Assembly: GCA_010015675.1 (NCBI GenBank)
Contig: ML977002.1
Coordinates: forward strand, 579,721 to 643,720
DNA length: 64,000 nt
From: Byssothecium circinans
Taxonomy: Eukaryota; Ascomycota; Dothideomycetes; Pleosporales; Massarinaceae
Reading direction: 5' to 3'
In this document: in pieces, positions 43,242-56,369 of the stretch
Numbering within the stretch: position 1 is the first letter of the stretch
How the letters are laid out: each line of letters opens with the position of its first letter
Position numbers and translations under genes: made by a program
Notes under the pieces: generated by a model
Database searches by the model: none
What the model was told of the DNA's origin: nothing
Seen by the model: only the letters and a program-made list of their open reading frames with translations

Positions 43242-43935
43242 CTACTTTGTCTGCAGGAACGTGTATGCCAGGTATGCGAGGATGCCGCCGACGAGGATGA
43301 CGGCGTAGAGGCTGACGCCTGTGGAAGCACCGTCCGTGATCGCCGTCGTGGAGGTTGAAGAGTAGGTCTTGGGCTTCGGGTCAGCCGCCTAAACGCATGT
43401 TGTTAGTACATAAGTTCGCGGCTTGCTGCGTGTTTCTAGTAGCGGGATGGGATCCGGGGCGCTACGGGGAAACACCGGAACGGTGTGAGGGATTGGAGAG
43501 ATGGAGGGAAGGAGAGGAAATACGGTGGAATCGTACCGTGCGCTTCAGCTTGCCGACGAGGAGGCCGTCGAGGATCTCGCGCGCCTCGTCCGAGTGGCCG
43601 ACGTCTTCGAATGCTTCTGTTGCGTCCTGACCGCCCACATCGAGCAGGACTTCCTCGCCACCACTGTAGCGAATGTTAGCTCAGACGTTCTCTAGACATC
43701 GCAGGTCATGCCAGGCATGTTGGTGTGCGGCATGGTGCGATTGAGGGGTCATATCGCCTTCCCCACACCGTGCCCCAAGAGCCCTTTTCGCGGCGGAAGG
43801 AAAGCGCAGAACAACGTACGGGTGCTCATCGATGAAACTCGTCGCATTGTAGATCTTGTCGTGTATAACCAGGAAGAGATCCTTCTTGGTGTTGTGCTCG
43901 AGCACCTCAGCGTAGGTGTATTCCTTGTCCGACAT
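43242..43935 (-). CDS. CYB5: Tail-anchored cytochrome b5
   Basis: Three exons, 43935–43820, 43663–43537 and 43388–43242. The introns are 156 and 148 nt (gtacgt…tacag; gtacga…tttag). The spliced protein is 129 aa, the usual length. It starts MSDKEYTYAEVLEHNTKKDLFLVIHDKIYNATSF and has the heme-binding HPGGEE, reformed by the first splice (43820/43663), then the second heme region (FEDVGHSDEAREIL). A Thr/Ser linker leads to a C-terminal membrane anchor (SLYAVILVGGILAYLAYTFL) with a short polar tail, so it should sit in the ER membrane facing the cytosol. Cytochrome b5 carries electrons to desaturases and some P450s. The gene appears intact. Confidence 0.93.
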
Positions 43936-44979
43936 TCTTCACCAGAGTCCAAATGTCTGTCTCGGGAGCGTGCAGAGTTTATCGCTCGATAGCAAGATGC
44001 GGTGTTTTAAGGTGAGGAGGCTGCAGGTGGGGAGCAGGTTGGTTGAGTTGAGCGGGTGTTGAGGAAGCAGAACCGAAAAGAAAGCCGTTCACCAATAATT
44101 AGTGAGTGATTACACCATTCCTGAATAAGGATAGTCCGTGTGGTCCTTCCTCCGAGGGTCCCCACGCCTACATGCGGGGTTTAATAGCTGTAATGGGCAG
44201 TCGTTTGCGTTCTGCAACAATTATACTTGTTCTCTACTGCATATACAATCTCTGACCTCGGAAACGTTAATTATTGAGTACTCGGTAAACTATTCAAGAT
44301 TCGTGCTGATGATACACTGCATTGCGATTGGACTACCATTGTACCATCAATGGCACGAACGAGACGCGATCTATCTATACCGTATAGAATACGGTGCGCC
44401 GTATTCCCAGTACGGATGGAGGGTATCATCGTTCCGGATTCTGCATGAGTGATCCGGTGCGTCTGTGAATTGCCAAGAGCTCGATACACCAGACGTCATC
44501 CAATCTCGCCGTGTCGGGAGGAAGGTATACCTACCGGTTATCGTCGTTGTGCGGAGAGTGTTCCGAAGCCGGCAGTTCCGAAGCTCCTCCGGTCGGCCCA
44601 TATCATGTGAGCGAAGAGACAATCGACGTCCGCAATATGAACATACAAAGGGCAGCCGCATTGAAGAAGTAACTTCTGCCACATACCAAGCCTTCCTCTG
44701 TCTATGGCTAAATACCTCCGCCTAGACGCTACCTTAACTCTAGCGGTATTAACAACCTTCGAGCATAGATATTTCGCGACTTGTAGGTGCAAATTAGGTT
44801 ATATTTTTGTATGACTATCTGGGGCCTGCAAAGGGTAACCTTAGCATGCGGCAAAAGTTGATTCTTCAATGCGGGCTTCCCTTTGTAGGATGAAGATGGG
44901 CCGTTACACACAAGCTGGCTTCTAAAGAGGGTATCATTTATATACAAGAGCCATAGGTAAGTAAGCCCAAGCGAAGAAT
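43936..44979. other. Intergenic region
   Basis: About 1 kb containing the CYB5 promoter and the ENP2 3' end. There is a small imperfect palindrome near 44380–44405 (taccgtat…atacggtgcgccgtat). No gene supported. Confidence 0.4.
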
Positions 44980-47218
44980 CTACATATTCCGAAACACATT
45001 GTTACTCGCACTCCTCCTATCCTTCTTCCGATCGTGTCTCTGCCCCGATCCCTCCTCAACCCTCTGCTTCGACTTCTTCTCGGGTATGAAGCTGATCTCG
45101 CGCTCACCGACGACCGTTATCCTGCCACCCGTCGAAGCTGGCCTCGTATCCTTGAGCCGAGACACCCGCGAACCGAATGTCTTATCGCGGCTCTGTCCCA
45201 TTTTCCTATTCGATGACGAAGAGACGACCATTTGAGGCCCATTCTGTCTCCTATGTCCAGACTTCTTGTACGAGGCGTTGGAGATGCGGTTCTTGTCAGT
45301 ATTCTCCAAAGTTTGTTTCCGTACAGCTTGGGTGCGTTCTGTCTCCGAGTCTGATGTCGAACCCTCATCGGAAGATTCCCTCTTCTCATCAAGCATTTCT
45401 TCCTCAACGGCTGTGAGACCCTTCGGGAGCTTCGTGCTCGGGTTAATGGCCTGGAATTCGTGGCTCTGTTCATCGACCTCGAAGTCTTCGTCCTCGAATA
45501 GACGTGCGAAACGCGGGTCGTTGAGCACACCACCAGCCGGCCTCGCCTCCTTGACCTCTCCATCGACTGCTTCGGAAACTCCATCGGCATCGAGCATGTC
45601 GTCGTCGCCGCCCTTCTCAAGCACACGTTTGGCGCGTCTACGCTCTGCCTTCTCTTCACGCTCTTGTATCTTGTCGGCGAGTTTGCGATTGACCTTGACC
45701 GCAATCTTCTTGTTGCCGCGGATCCGCGATTCGCGCTCCTTTTCAATCTTCTCTTTGACGCTCTTTTCCCGCTGCTCTTGCCATAGGTCAGGGTTCGAAA
45801 TCAGCCGTGCTTCTTCATAGAGCTTCATAGCCACAAAGTAGCCGTGCATGTACGGGCGGAGCAGGCTGGTGGTGCCGACAAGATGATCGAGGTTGAGTTG
45901 CCGCAGTTGTGGCATAGTAAGGAACTTGAAATTGTCGTAGACTTCGCCGGCATTGTTCTTCCCGAATGCGTTCGGGTCGTTCGGATCTTCGGCCATTTCC
46001 TCCACAATGTTATCGAGGAAGGAGCACCATCGTGGTGCGGGACCAAGTTGCGGGATGAAGAAGGCATGCTGCTGTTTGCCTTCGTTGGCTGTGAGAAGCA
46101 TGCCGCTGTCCTTGCACCATTCCACATGGTTCAAGTCCACGGCGGGTTCTACCGATGTCCAATGCTCACCGTTCCGTGCATCCCATATCTTGATGATGCG
46201 TTTGTCTGACGTGAGGATCTTCGGTTCGGAGAGCTGTGCACGCGTTGAGGTGGCGGAATTGAGGTAGATGATGTTCTGAATAGGGTAGCCGTAGCCTTGG
46301 TCTTTTTTGAGGAGTGGAACGGGCGAGCGCAGGTCGTACAGATGCACCAAGCCGTCTGCGTTGCCGGTGGCGAGCTCGAGTCCCGAGCGGTTAAACTCCA
46401 AGGCACTAACTGCAGAGCGGCCATCAAACGCAGCATTGGGTGCGGAGAGGATACCAACTCGATTCCGTGAACGAGGATCCCAGAATTCGACGGTTCCAAG
46501 CGAGGTCCCAAAGGCTGTCAGATTGTGACTGTCCTCGGCAATTGCACCCGTGTTTACACTGCCAGCGTTGATTCCACCCTGTAGTGAGCCTGCGCCAACA
46601 GTAGCCTGGTCGTCTCCGCCCACATCCAATTCGTAGCACTTCATGAACCGACCTACTTCCAGATTTAACCGAAACACCTCACCCAGACCCTCCCTGTTGA
46701 CTCCCACGGACGGTATGAGGGCCTCGGCAGAGTGCCTATCATAGACAAGGTCCCGCCCGAAGCGAGGTATGCGCACGGAATAGTGCAGTCCGCCTGCCGT
46801 GTGGAGCTCGACAAGCCGGTCGCTCTGAAGATGGATGGATTTGCGGTAGTCGGAGGAGAGAATGCGGAAAGTTTGGTTCAGACAGGTCGTGTGGCGCGAG
46901 TAGGAGAGGGCGAGCTGCGGGAGGTTGTGGACATGAATCTGGGGCTTGTAGGTGCCTGTGGACATGAGCTGCATATGTTAGCTGTACACGATGCATGCCT
47001 TGGATATGGAAACGCACCCAGTCGCCATCTTCGCTGACGCGCACGCACTGGCTGGCCTCTTCAAACTCAAAGTCTTGAAGCAGCTCCACACGGTTCGCGA
47101 ATTCCGGGTCCTGCTTCAAGCTCCTCTTGCGCTTCTGCACCAGCCATTCGGGGAGCGGCCGTGCCTCGGCGCCGGAGATGGTGTAGACGGGCACGGCAGA
47201 GTCGTTTGAGATTTTCAT
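44980..47218 (-). CDS. ENP2: ENP2/NOL10 small-subunit processome protein
   Basis: Two exons, 47218–47018 and 46968–44980, with a 49-nt intron (gtgcgt…tgcag) joining DGDW to LMSTGTYKPQIHVH; the product is 729 aa. The N-terminus (VPVYTISGAEARPLPEWL) is typical of the family. WD40-type repeats follow (AFGTSLGTVEFWDPRSRNRVG, LATGNADGLVHLYDLRSP, KILTSDKRIIKIWDARNG). A NUC153-type motif (NDPRFARLFEDEDFEVDE) lies near residues 545–565, and the C-terminus is highly basic. ENP2 is needed for 18S rRNA maturation within the nucleolar SSU processome. It diverges from MED13. Confidence 0.95.
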
Positions 47219-47796
47219 GGTGGCGGCAGTGCGGTTGCGGTTGCGGTTGCGGTTGCGGTTGCGGACGTCGAAAGTCCAAAGTCCAAAGTTCGAACATGAA
47301 TATCGAAAAAAAGACGCCGGGTTGGCACGTGCCAGTGACCCGGCCGGGGGCGATCGCGCGGACGGCGGACCCCGTCACGACTCATCACCCACCCGTCCTG
47401 TCTCGTGAACGCTCTTCCGCGCCGCCGCCAGCCATCACAACCCTCAGGCCTCAACGCGTGGGGAGACCCGTCGGGCGCCATCCATTCACCCATTACTACC
47501 CCCACCGCCCCTTTGCTTTCCTTCTCCTCCCCTCCCCGCGCATCCGACGCACCTTGTTGCGCCATCTGTCAGCTCTCAAGTGGGTCAATATGGTCCTTCT
47601 GCGCGCGCGAGCGTGCCATGTCATCTGCATAACCGCCCTGTCGCCTCTCCCGACGTCGAGCCCGCTGCCACCGCAATAGCCTCATCCATTGTTGACAAGC
47701 AAGAGTCGGGGTTGATGAAGGTTCAAAGCGCCGTTTCGGGAGTGAACATACGACAGCAATACCACTTGAGCATTCCTTAGAGAGGGTGCCTCTCTA
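47219..47796. promoter_or_regulatory. Shared ENP2/MED13 upstream region with hexanucleotide repeat
   Basis: 578 bp between two divergent starts. Close to the ENP2 ATG (47231–47264) is a gcggtt repeat of about 5.5 units, which would lie in the ENP2 leader. The rest is CT- and C-rich with no clear TATA box. Confidence 0.6.
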
Positions 47797-50700
47797 ATGG
47801 AATTCCTCAAGTCTTGCAACACCAATGCGCAAGCTATCGTGCGTCTTCTTCGTCCAGGGTGTTGTCGACAGCTAAAGTGCTAATGCTGGGCAGGGAGAAT
47901 ACGAAACCGTCGCATACCAAGCCTTCTCAATTGCACGCAGCCCCGGTCCCACCTCCAAATCCTTCGATTGGAATCCGTCCGATGACATACGCGCTGCAGA
48001 GGCCGAACTGAGGCAGGCGAAGCATTTGGTCGTGCAGGATGCGTCCAGGCCGTGGTTGTGGCTCTTCCGCCCGGCCTCCATCGACCAAGTGGGCCAGAAG
48101 ACCGTCGATCTGCCCAGTGTGGACGGCTTTCGCTTTCAACGTATGTTATGCTACTTCCCCGTACAACCACGAAACTGACTTGAAAAGGCGAACAGCACGG
48201 GCTCATGAAAGCTGCGGAGTTGGCGCGTCCGCCCATGAGAAACCCAAGTCAGTCCTCGTCCGCCGCCGCGAGCTCTCCTCTCACGCCTGGGCCATCAAAA
48301 GGACTCCACACTGGTGGTGGGAGACTGCAGCAGGGGAATTCTCAGCTTGGCGCCTCATCAGATCCGCAGCAACACGATAGTTTCGCCATCTATGAACTGT
48401 TCACGTCCTCTGTTGTTGCATTGATACTATACTTTCTAGTGAGAGACCATCACGTGGTCGCCCTGAACTACCGCACAGTCGTGTCCAAACCAATTGTCCA
48501 GCCAGACACCGATGCCGCCAAGACTGCGCCTCAGGCCTCTCCTCATAGGCTGACTAACGTGGATGTATTTTGGGCCAGCTCAGGTACACTTGTAGTGTCC
48601 ACTTTCTCCAAAGTAAAACCCGACATTCGTAGTTTGGATTTAGTCGATGCCGATGAGCAGAAAGATCTTGTCGGAAGCTGCGTTCGTGTGGCCCCGAACG
48701 GTGTACTGGCACAGATCACAAGCTTCGACGACCCTCTGGACATTCCTATCAATGATAGCAATCAAAAGTTGCATAGAAAACGTCCCCGGATTTCGCCACT
48801 TGAGCAAGGGATAGAGAAGTGGAAGGCAACGGTCAGACGTTGGCTGACTTGGAAAGGCTACATGATCAGCGGCCTCGAGCAGAAGAGCTCGTGGGTCAGG
48901 ATACGGATGGGGCATCCCAACCGATCTCTTGGATCAAGTTCTTCATCACCTCTATCCAAGGACATATTGTGGCCATGTGCATTGTGCTTCTCTTACAGCA
49001 GAAAAGGCGATGTCAAACAGACCATGACGACGCCGGTTTTTCTAATTGACCATGGAGACACCGCGTTGAAGTGGTTCGAAACGCCGAACTCTACTGGATA
49101 TAAAGATCCTGTGGATGCGGCGCAGCAATGGTTCCTTGGAAAGCCGGAACGTGACAAAATCATGGAAGCCCGACGGAGGGCTAAAAGGGTCGAACAGGAC
49201 GCTGTTCGAGCAAAAGAAGAGCACCAGGGACTGCTGTCTTCGTCCCCGTTGAATGCTCGTACCGGGGCTTACGGAGACCTCCAGGCCGTAGGTGGAGTCT
49301 ACCCCACGCCGCCCGACGGCATCCCACCTGGAACTACGATGGCTAGTGCCGACACGCCAAGTCTCGCTGGCGCTGGTGTCAACATTATACTACCCCCTGG
49401 TGGTACTAATCCAGCCATCAATCTCTCAGCACCTCAAGACATGATGCAAGTCGAGGGGCAGCAACCACCAACATCACCAGATTTCCCACTTGGGTACGAT
49501 CAGTTTAACACCGCCGGCAACAATGATGATCTCTTTGAGGACATGGAAGAAGATGGCTTCGAAGGAAACGGAGTCACGGACGCCGACTTCAACTTCTTTG
49601 ACGAGCCCGACGAGGAGGATGTAGATATGCCAGATGCCGCAGATGTTGTAGATGCAAAGCCAAATATCAAGAAGAAGACCGAAAAGGAACAACCTACGGA
49701 GACTATTCCGGAGCCGGTGGCCAAGAAAGAACCTTCGGATCTAATGGCGGCCTTGGAAAACGCTCTGGCAACTGCATCAGCGCAGGCAGAAACAGCCCCG
49801 GACTCGAACTCAGCACAGCAAGCAACGGCAAAAAATGTCGCACCCCCTATGCGATCAGTGTCATTTCCAGATAACCCCGCGGAATGGACGGATCAATCGG
49901 ACCTACCCCCAACGAAGGAGCCAACGCCTCCTTTGAGTCCGCACTTCATGCAGGATGCACTTCTACCCTCGCCAAAGGGCAAGTCTGTCCAACAGACTTT
50001 GGAGACTCAGGTGAAACGCAACAGTGCATTCGATGCACTGGCCTTTAACCGAAAGATGAGCCTTTCGGATGCAAAATACCATGCTGGGCGCTTCAAGATC
50101 CCAACGGAAAAGCTCCAGAACCGTAAGAAGGAGGTGGAGGGTGTTTCTCAACGCCCAAAAAGTCTGCGTGATATGCCTCTCTTGACAAAGCTCCGCTATG
50201 CAATCGGCGTCGCGACGAACGAAGGCATTCCGACGGTGACATCTCCAGCAGATGCCGACAGTGACTTGTCAGACACTTCAAGCGAGACATCATCTCTTGA
50301 AGACGTCGTTGACGAGCCCATGTTCTTTGGACCGACACCTCTACCGCCAAGCTTGATTATACCTCTCAAGCGCAAGTTACCAACCGAAGGTCATGCTACG
50401 CCAATGTCTGCCACATCATATGCGGACTCATTCGGGGGAGACTTCCTCGACATGGGACTCCAGACTGACGAAAGTGCGTTAATGAATTTGGAGCCCACGA
50501 CTTGGGATTGGTCGCTGGTCAATTTTCCCTCGCCCGAGGAGCTCACATCAGGTAACACACGGTATATTATACCTGCTTTCTCACCCCTCCTCTCTTCGAT
50601 GCCAAACACTCCGGTCTCACCATCCGATATTTCCATGGACATGCTAGACGAGAAGCCTTTGAGTGGCAAAGAGAGCAGTTATGTCGCGCAAATTGTCACC

Positions 50701-52767
50701 GATCAAATTGCATCTGCGACGTTGGATATACTGCACGAAGACCAATCAACTGCCAATGACGTCTTCGAACACCGACCATCCTCAGAGAGCACGTGGCAAG
50801 GTGCGATCAAGACGATATTTCCGAAAGCGATGGACTGCAGTGTGACGGCGTTTTCATCTGTGAACGATGTCTTCCCCGACCTTCCACCCCAGGTCAAAGG
50901 GCAACAGCGACAACCACCACGGAAGCCAAATGAAGGACCAGCTATACTTGGGCATCACATGCATCAGATCAGCCCCCCACACATCAGGGTTCGACGAACA
51001 GATGCTCTATGGGATCTCCTACCACCAGCATTGGCATTCTGGGAGCCTCTTGGTCTTTCACCTTGCAGCTCAGCGAAGAATGTGGTAGCATTCGCAATCT
51101 ATCCGCATAGCGAGTCTCTGCAGCACTGTGTTAGGAATTTCTTGGTCAATATACAGCTGGCGTATGATAGCTGCCGACTGGGCAATCACGCTCGGGCAGG
51201 CATTCCTGAATATGAAGGAGGATTGGTTCCCTGCAAGATTGCTACCTGGACCTCAAGACGGGCGGCGTTCAAAGCACTACGAGACACCTGTGTACAGCTT
51301 GGCAAGCTTTTGGCGGTGAAGCATGCACAGATGCGGGATAAGGAGGACTCAAAGATTGATGCTTTTGTAATCTACATGATCGATCCATTCGAAGATTCCA
51401 CCGCCATATGGGAGCTATGTTCTTCCTTCTGGACACTGTTCCAGTCCTACAAGCAAGGGCCGCCAGGACGACCTGATCAACCCCAGAAGCCTGATCTGGT
51501 TCTTCAGGTTGTACCTATCAAATACGTTGCTTCGTTCGAAGCACCAGTCATCCTAGACGCCAGCACGTACACGAGCCTTGCAAGGGAAGTCTACGACCGT
51601 TGTCCACCCAGCTCTCCTGGCGACGACAAGACGCCACTTAGCATCTACAAAGCGCCCTCCTTCCAGCTCGAAGAGCCGATACCCCGTTCAATCCCATTCA
51701 AGCTCAATGCCGATACCCCGCAAGACCTACTGCATGAGAACTCGTACATACATCTCGGTTACGCAATCAGTCTTGACGGCACGTGGGTCACAGCAGCTTG
51801 GACCGACATTTGCGGGAAATTCCAAGCCGTCGTCTCCTACAACCTCGGCACACGTATGTTCGGCGAAATCGCCAAAGAGATCTGGCAGACGACCATTGAG
51901 ATCTTACAAGCACGACGAGTGACATGGCGCGTTTGCATCGCCAAGGCTGGCGTCATGGACAGAGAAGAGATGGAAGCATGGGTCTTCCTCGTCTCATGTC
52001 CCACCCAACTGAACCTCTTCATAACGCTACTCACAGTAGACACAGAGCCCCGTATCAAATTCACACCTCCACCACCTACTTCATCCTCTACATCAAACCA
52101 ATCGACCGCCGCTGGAGCAAACGCAAACTCTCCAGGCTCCACACCCCAACCCGTCGTCTCCCCCGACTACGGTCTCACACCTGTCGCCACTCCCTCGGTC
52201 GAACCAACTACAGATCCCACCACCGACCCCGACGCGCGCCTCGTCGACGCCACCGACGAAACATGGGGCATAATCCTCGCCCACCGCCTACACAACTCCA
52301 ATTCAACAAACGAGTTCCGACCCGCCCTGATCTCAGGTCTCCTCGTCAAACGCGGCACCACCTCCACTTCCCCCACTCCCCCACCATCAACCCACGACCC
52401 TCTCCCCGGCCCCATCATCCTCGCCGTAAACATCCTCTGGATGGGCGCCGTGAATCCGACGCGCGCCGCTACATCGCCTTTCCCCTCCGCAGCCGGGACC
52501 GAGGGCATTTCGCCCGGAGGCATCAATGTGCCGCCGAGCCCTGCAGGTCCGCAAGAAAGAAGCTACAGTAGCTTGACATGGACGCCGACGGTGCAGACGC
52601 GCGCCGCGGCGGAGAATCTGCTCAAAGAGGTGCTGGGGCAATTTCGGGGGTTGGGGCTTCTGGGGAGGCTGAGGGGAATTAGGGGGACGAGGGGGGGTGT
52701 GGTGCCGTGGCATGTTGCGGTTAGCTTGAGAGGGGTTATGGGGTTGGGGAGGGTTGTACCGCAGTGA
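47797..52767 (+). CDS. SSN2: Mediator subunit 13 (MED13/SSN2)
   Basis: Three exons, 47797–47838, 47894–48140 and 48188–52767, with introns of 55 and 47 nt; the product is 1622 aa. The 14-codon first exon (MEFLKSCNTNAQAI) joins GEYETVAYQAFSIARSPG, the usual fungal MED13 start. Downstream come FAIYELFTSSVVALILYFLVR, LVVSTFSKVKPDI and GCCTGC-encoded CALCFSYSR. The middle is long, acidic and disordered (FEDMEEDGFEGNG, EEDVDMPDAAD). The C-terminal third is conserved (ALWDLLPPALAFWEPLGLSPCSS, YIHLGYAISLDGTWVTAAWTD, ending VPWHVAVSLRGV), a region proposed to share an Argonaute-like PIWI fold. MED13 links the CDK8 kinase module to core Mediator and represses transcription. Confidence 0.95.
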
Positions 52768-53328
52768 GTTTGTTTTGTTAGCTGGTTCTGAGCTGCGCGC
52801 TGAAGATTGTTGGAGAAAGGATGTGGGAAAGTGACGTTTTTTTCTTCGTTGTATTTATTTCTGGCGTTTATGGAGTGTGTTTATAGGGTGTTTGTTGCAT
52901 GGGACTTTTTTTTTTTTTTTTTTTTTGGTTTTTATTTATCTGCAATTTTCCAGCCATGGTTTATGGGATATTTTTTGGGGGGGGGCGTGGAATGAATGGA
53001 ATGGGTGTTGCGGGTATGTTGATTTTGGGGTTATGTGACGCGGACGCTTTTTATACGGGTTGGTTTCTTCTTCTTATCATTTTCTTTTTTATCATCGTAG
53101 GGACTTTATAGCTCTCAACGTATCTCCGCTATCATTCCAACCCCAATACCATCATCTATCAAACCCATAAATCCCCATCACCGCTATCATACACCCCCAA
53201 AAAAAACACACTCCCTCCCTAAAGCAAAAAAGCCTTCCCCGTGCCATCACAGAACCACACCTCCCCGCGCTTCATTCCCCCCTCTATCCCAAAAAAAAAG
53301 AAAACACGCAAGAAAAGAAAAAAGTATT
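52768..53328. other. Intergenic low-complexity region
   Basis: Contains a T run near 52905–52926, a G run near 52977–52986 and A runs near 53200 and 53291. Terminators of the convergent genes should lie here. No gene supported. Confidence 0.45.
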
Positions 53329-53796
53329 TCATCCCTCAATACCCAGATGATCCACCGTGTGCTTCCCCTTGACCAACTTCCCCTGCGTCCGTGTCTGCGA
53401 CTGGCCCTGGCCCTGGCCAAGCTCCCTGCTCTTCTGGTGTCGGGTGCCTTCTTGCGCGCTGCCTGCGGCGTATGCGGAGCCTTGGCCTTGGACGGCGCTG
53501 CTTGCTGCTCCTGTTTTGCGGGGGTTAGTGTTTAGTGTTTGGTGTTTTGTGTGCGGCTGGCTTTGATTTTTGTTTTGTTTTCTTTCTTTTCTTTTTCTCT
53601 TTCTCTTGGTGGATGGGTGGGGAGTGGGGAATGGGACATGGATGAAGATAGGGGTTATGTGAGGATAGGAGTTCGCTGGGGAAGGTTTGTGGGGGGTAGC
53701 GTATCGGAGCGTGGGGATAGAGCAAGGCGAGGTATTGGGGGCGGGGGCGGGGGGTTATTATTGTGCATATACAGATACATGGATAGTGATAGTTAT

Positions 53797-53836
<40 letters not shown>

Positions 53837-54366
53837 CGTACCTTTATCATATTTCTGCTCCACAGCGTGCGACGAGCCGTCCGGATTCGTGTGTGTGGTT
53901 TTCGTCTGTTTGGAGGAGAAGGCGCCGCTGAGGGCGCCGAGGAGGTTGAGGTTTAGTCCGGCCTTGGGGTTTTCATGGTTCGCGTTAGAAGGGTCGATAG
54001 GTAATGTTGGGGTTTATGAATTAGGCTAGGTAGGGAGGGGGTGAAGGAAGGGTGTAATAAATGCAGAGGGTGGTAGGTGAGGGACTTGGTAATGGATTCT
54101 AGGTTGAAATTTTGATAGCTGGATGTCTTCTTTCGACTCGGGACTGGAGGAGTTTGAAGTGATGCTGCGGTCCATTGTGCAGTTAGGTTGTGTGGAAGGT
54201 GGTGGGTGGGTGTGCAGGAGAGGGGGAAAGAGATCAAGCTTACGGAGGCATTGGCACTGGCGTGATGTTCATGTGTTTCTATATCGCGCGCATGTTGCTG
54301 TTGGAGTTGCTGTTGTTGCTGCAATTGCTGCTGCTGGACTTCTTTCTTGGAGAGGGCACGGGACAT
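53329..54366 (-). CDS. Small hypothetical protein, Gln-rich N-terminus
   Basis: Best model has three exons, 54366–54244, 53962–53842 and 53510–53329, for 141 aa. Exon 1 is Gln-rich (MSRALSKKEVQQQQLQQQQQ). Exon 2 begins AGLNLNLLGALSGAFSSKQ and exon 3 ends GKLVKGKHTVDHLGIEG. The first intron (281 nt) uses a gtaagc donor, a ctaac branch-like site and a weak aag acceptor, and could hide another small exon (around 54110–54160). The second intron starts gtacg directly beside a (TTG)n repeat and ends acag. Phases agree throughout. The LNLLGAL and LVKGKHTVDHLGIE pieces look like a conserved small fungal family, but I know no function. No signal or membrane segment. Confidence 0.55.
53798..53837 (+). 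repeat. (CAA)13 microsatellite at a splice donor
   Basis: About 13 CAA units on the plus strand, read as TTG on the transcribed strand, starting 4 bases inside the intron of the small Gln-rich gene. Confidence 0.9.
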
Positions 54367-54720
54367 TGCTATTTGGCAATCGGGGGAATGTTGGAAAGTG
54401 TAAATTGGAGAGAGATTCTTGGAGGAAAGTATGATCGATAGATTTTGAGAAGACTAAGATAAGCGTAGAATATAGTCAGGATTTGTAAAATTGTAGGGGT
54501 ACCTTCATATGTATATGTTCGTGGTGGTGTTGATGGGCGATATGATGTCATGGTACCAAGACTCGGGAGGGTGACAAGCGAACCGGTTTTCCATCTTACA
54601 ACGCAACCTGGCCCTGGATGGTGATCTTGGACCCTTTAAGAGGGTTTCACGACAAATTCAAGCTGAGAAATGATATTTATTTATGAGGCATGTTCACAAG
54701 AAAAGTATGTATGTATAGGA
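54367..54720. other. Intergenic region
   Basis: 354 bases between the small Gln-rich gene's start and the SWF1 stop. It should hold the promoter of the former. No other feature seen. Confidence 0.4.
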
Positions 54721-56082
54721 TCAATGTCTCAAGATATCCGCGAGATTATCCCAGAAGCCCAAGTCATACACATTCTCCACATCAGCAAGATCCCACACCC
54801 TATCAAAGCTCTCCTTGTCAGCGACGCGTCTTATGCGAGACGGAAGATTAGAAGGCGGCTTGCCGTCCGTAGTGCGGATGAGCACGTGTCTGCTCTCTAG
54901 TGGCCAGGTGGTGTGTGGTTCTTCACCTTCGGTTGGTGTCTCTGGTGGAGTAGGGATGGGTGCTCCCGAGGAAGACGACGCCTTGGAGTTGTCAAACTCA
55001 GACACTCTAGGCATGTAGTCCCGCATTGTTTCCTCTTTGCGCTTGGCGAGGAAGACAAGCCCGTCCTGCATGTCGTCACGCCAGTCGGCCCACTTGCTGC
55101 TTTCGTTGGTTGTCATGCCGGCGTAGATGAGGTAGACTTGGTAGCCTAGAAGACCGAGAGGTAGGGGCCATGTAAGGAGAGCCAGGAGTCCAACGCCCGA
55201 GGCACTGACACCGCCTGCGTCGATGTAGATGCCGGCGTATGTGAGCAAGTAATGGAGTTTCCGGTCAAAGTACGAGGCCCAGCCCGTCGGATCTGCTGTT
55301 ACATCTAGATGATAGATGTACCACTTTTCGTACCTGGTGTAGTGGTCATTAACCTTTGGCGTGAGCGTGATATATGCGAGGTAGGCGCCGTATGCGAGCA
55401 TGATGGTGGTAGAAAGTAGGAGCGCAAGGAACCATTTGTAGTTTCCCCGTCCGAGGCAGTTGTTGACCCACACGCAGTGATGGTCGCATCGCGATACGCA
55501 GGTTTTGCATATGCTGCAGTGCTTGCTCCGCGCCGGCTTGAGAAACTTGCAGGTTGGACAGTTGTTGCCTGGGTAGAACAGGATGCGATCGTACGGGTAG
55601 TGCTGCATCTGCGCTGCGTGGTTGAACGGTGTGATGAATGTTTCGCTGTTCCTTTTTGCACTCAGATAGGTGAACAGATACGGCATCGGTATAATGAGCG
55701 GAACGAAGAGCTTATGACGTGCAGGCAGGTCGGCCCATACTGCAGGCACGAAGAGGGCGGCAGAAGCAGTGACTAGGCCTAGGAAAAAGATCATGACGAC
55801 GGGATGCTTCTCGTTCATGAGGTAGCGCCCCATTCGGGCACTGCCGCTGGTGATTCGGCCATCCGTGAGCTTTATATCAAGCTTGCGCAGGGCGGAGGGG
55901 ATACGGAGGACAATAAGACGGTGGCAGAAGCCGATGGGGGTGTTTCTACCAATGTAAGCATGAGCCAGCTGGAATTTAGAATGAGATTGCTACCTGAAAG
56001 CAGGCAGCCGTCCGAAAAAGGCTATGAAGGTGAAAAGGGATACGGCTATGGTGAATAGCGCAATAGTCCTTCCGACGCCCAT
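54721..56082 (-). CDS. SWF1: DHHC palmitoyltransferase SWF1
   Basis: Two exons, 56082–55994 and 55945–54721, with a 48-nt intron (gtagca…ggtag); the product is 437 aa. The first exon encodes a membrane segment (IALFTIAVSLFTFIAFFG), joined to NTPIGFCHRLIVLRIP. Three more hydrophobic segments follow. The cysteine-rich domain has CPTCKFLKPARSKHCSICKTC and the catalytic DHHCVWVNNC (DHHC about 184–187). SWF1 attaches palmitate to cysteines near membrane segments, notably of SNAREs, and resides in the ER. The C-terminal tail is soluble, with a Ser/Pro/Glu stretch. It diverges from RAP1 by 287 bp. Confidence 0.93.
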
Positions 56083-56369
56083 GGTGGATGTGGGTTAGAA
56101 AGTGCGCATGGCGGGGCGAATCGCGCTCTGAAGAGCTTTGCGTTTTGCTGTCGACTATCGCATGACGTGAATCAAGTCTGACTATTCACAGCGGTTCGGT
56201 CCCGTGGTGAGTCGCAGCGAGTGAAGAGTGACAGTGATGGGTCAAGCAATGGCTCAAGCAAGCAGGCTTACTAAGCCCCCGCGTGAGGGCGCGACAAGCC
56301 GTTTGACTCGGCGCGTCCCCTTCCACATCAATCACCACACTCTCGCAACAACACGAAAACGTCGCAAAT
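56083..56369. promoter_or_regulatory. Shared SWF1/RAP1 promoter
   Basis: 287 bp between divergent start codons. It includes the sequence cgcatgacgtgaatcaag, with a tgacgt half-site near 56163, which could bind a bZIP factor; this is an inference from the core only. Confidence 0.5.
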
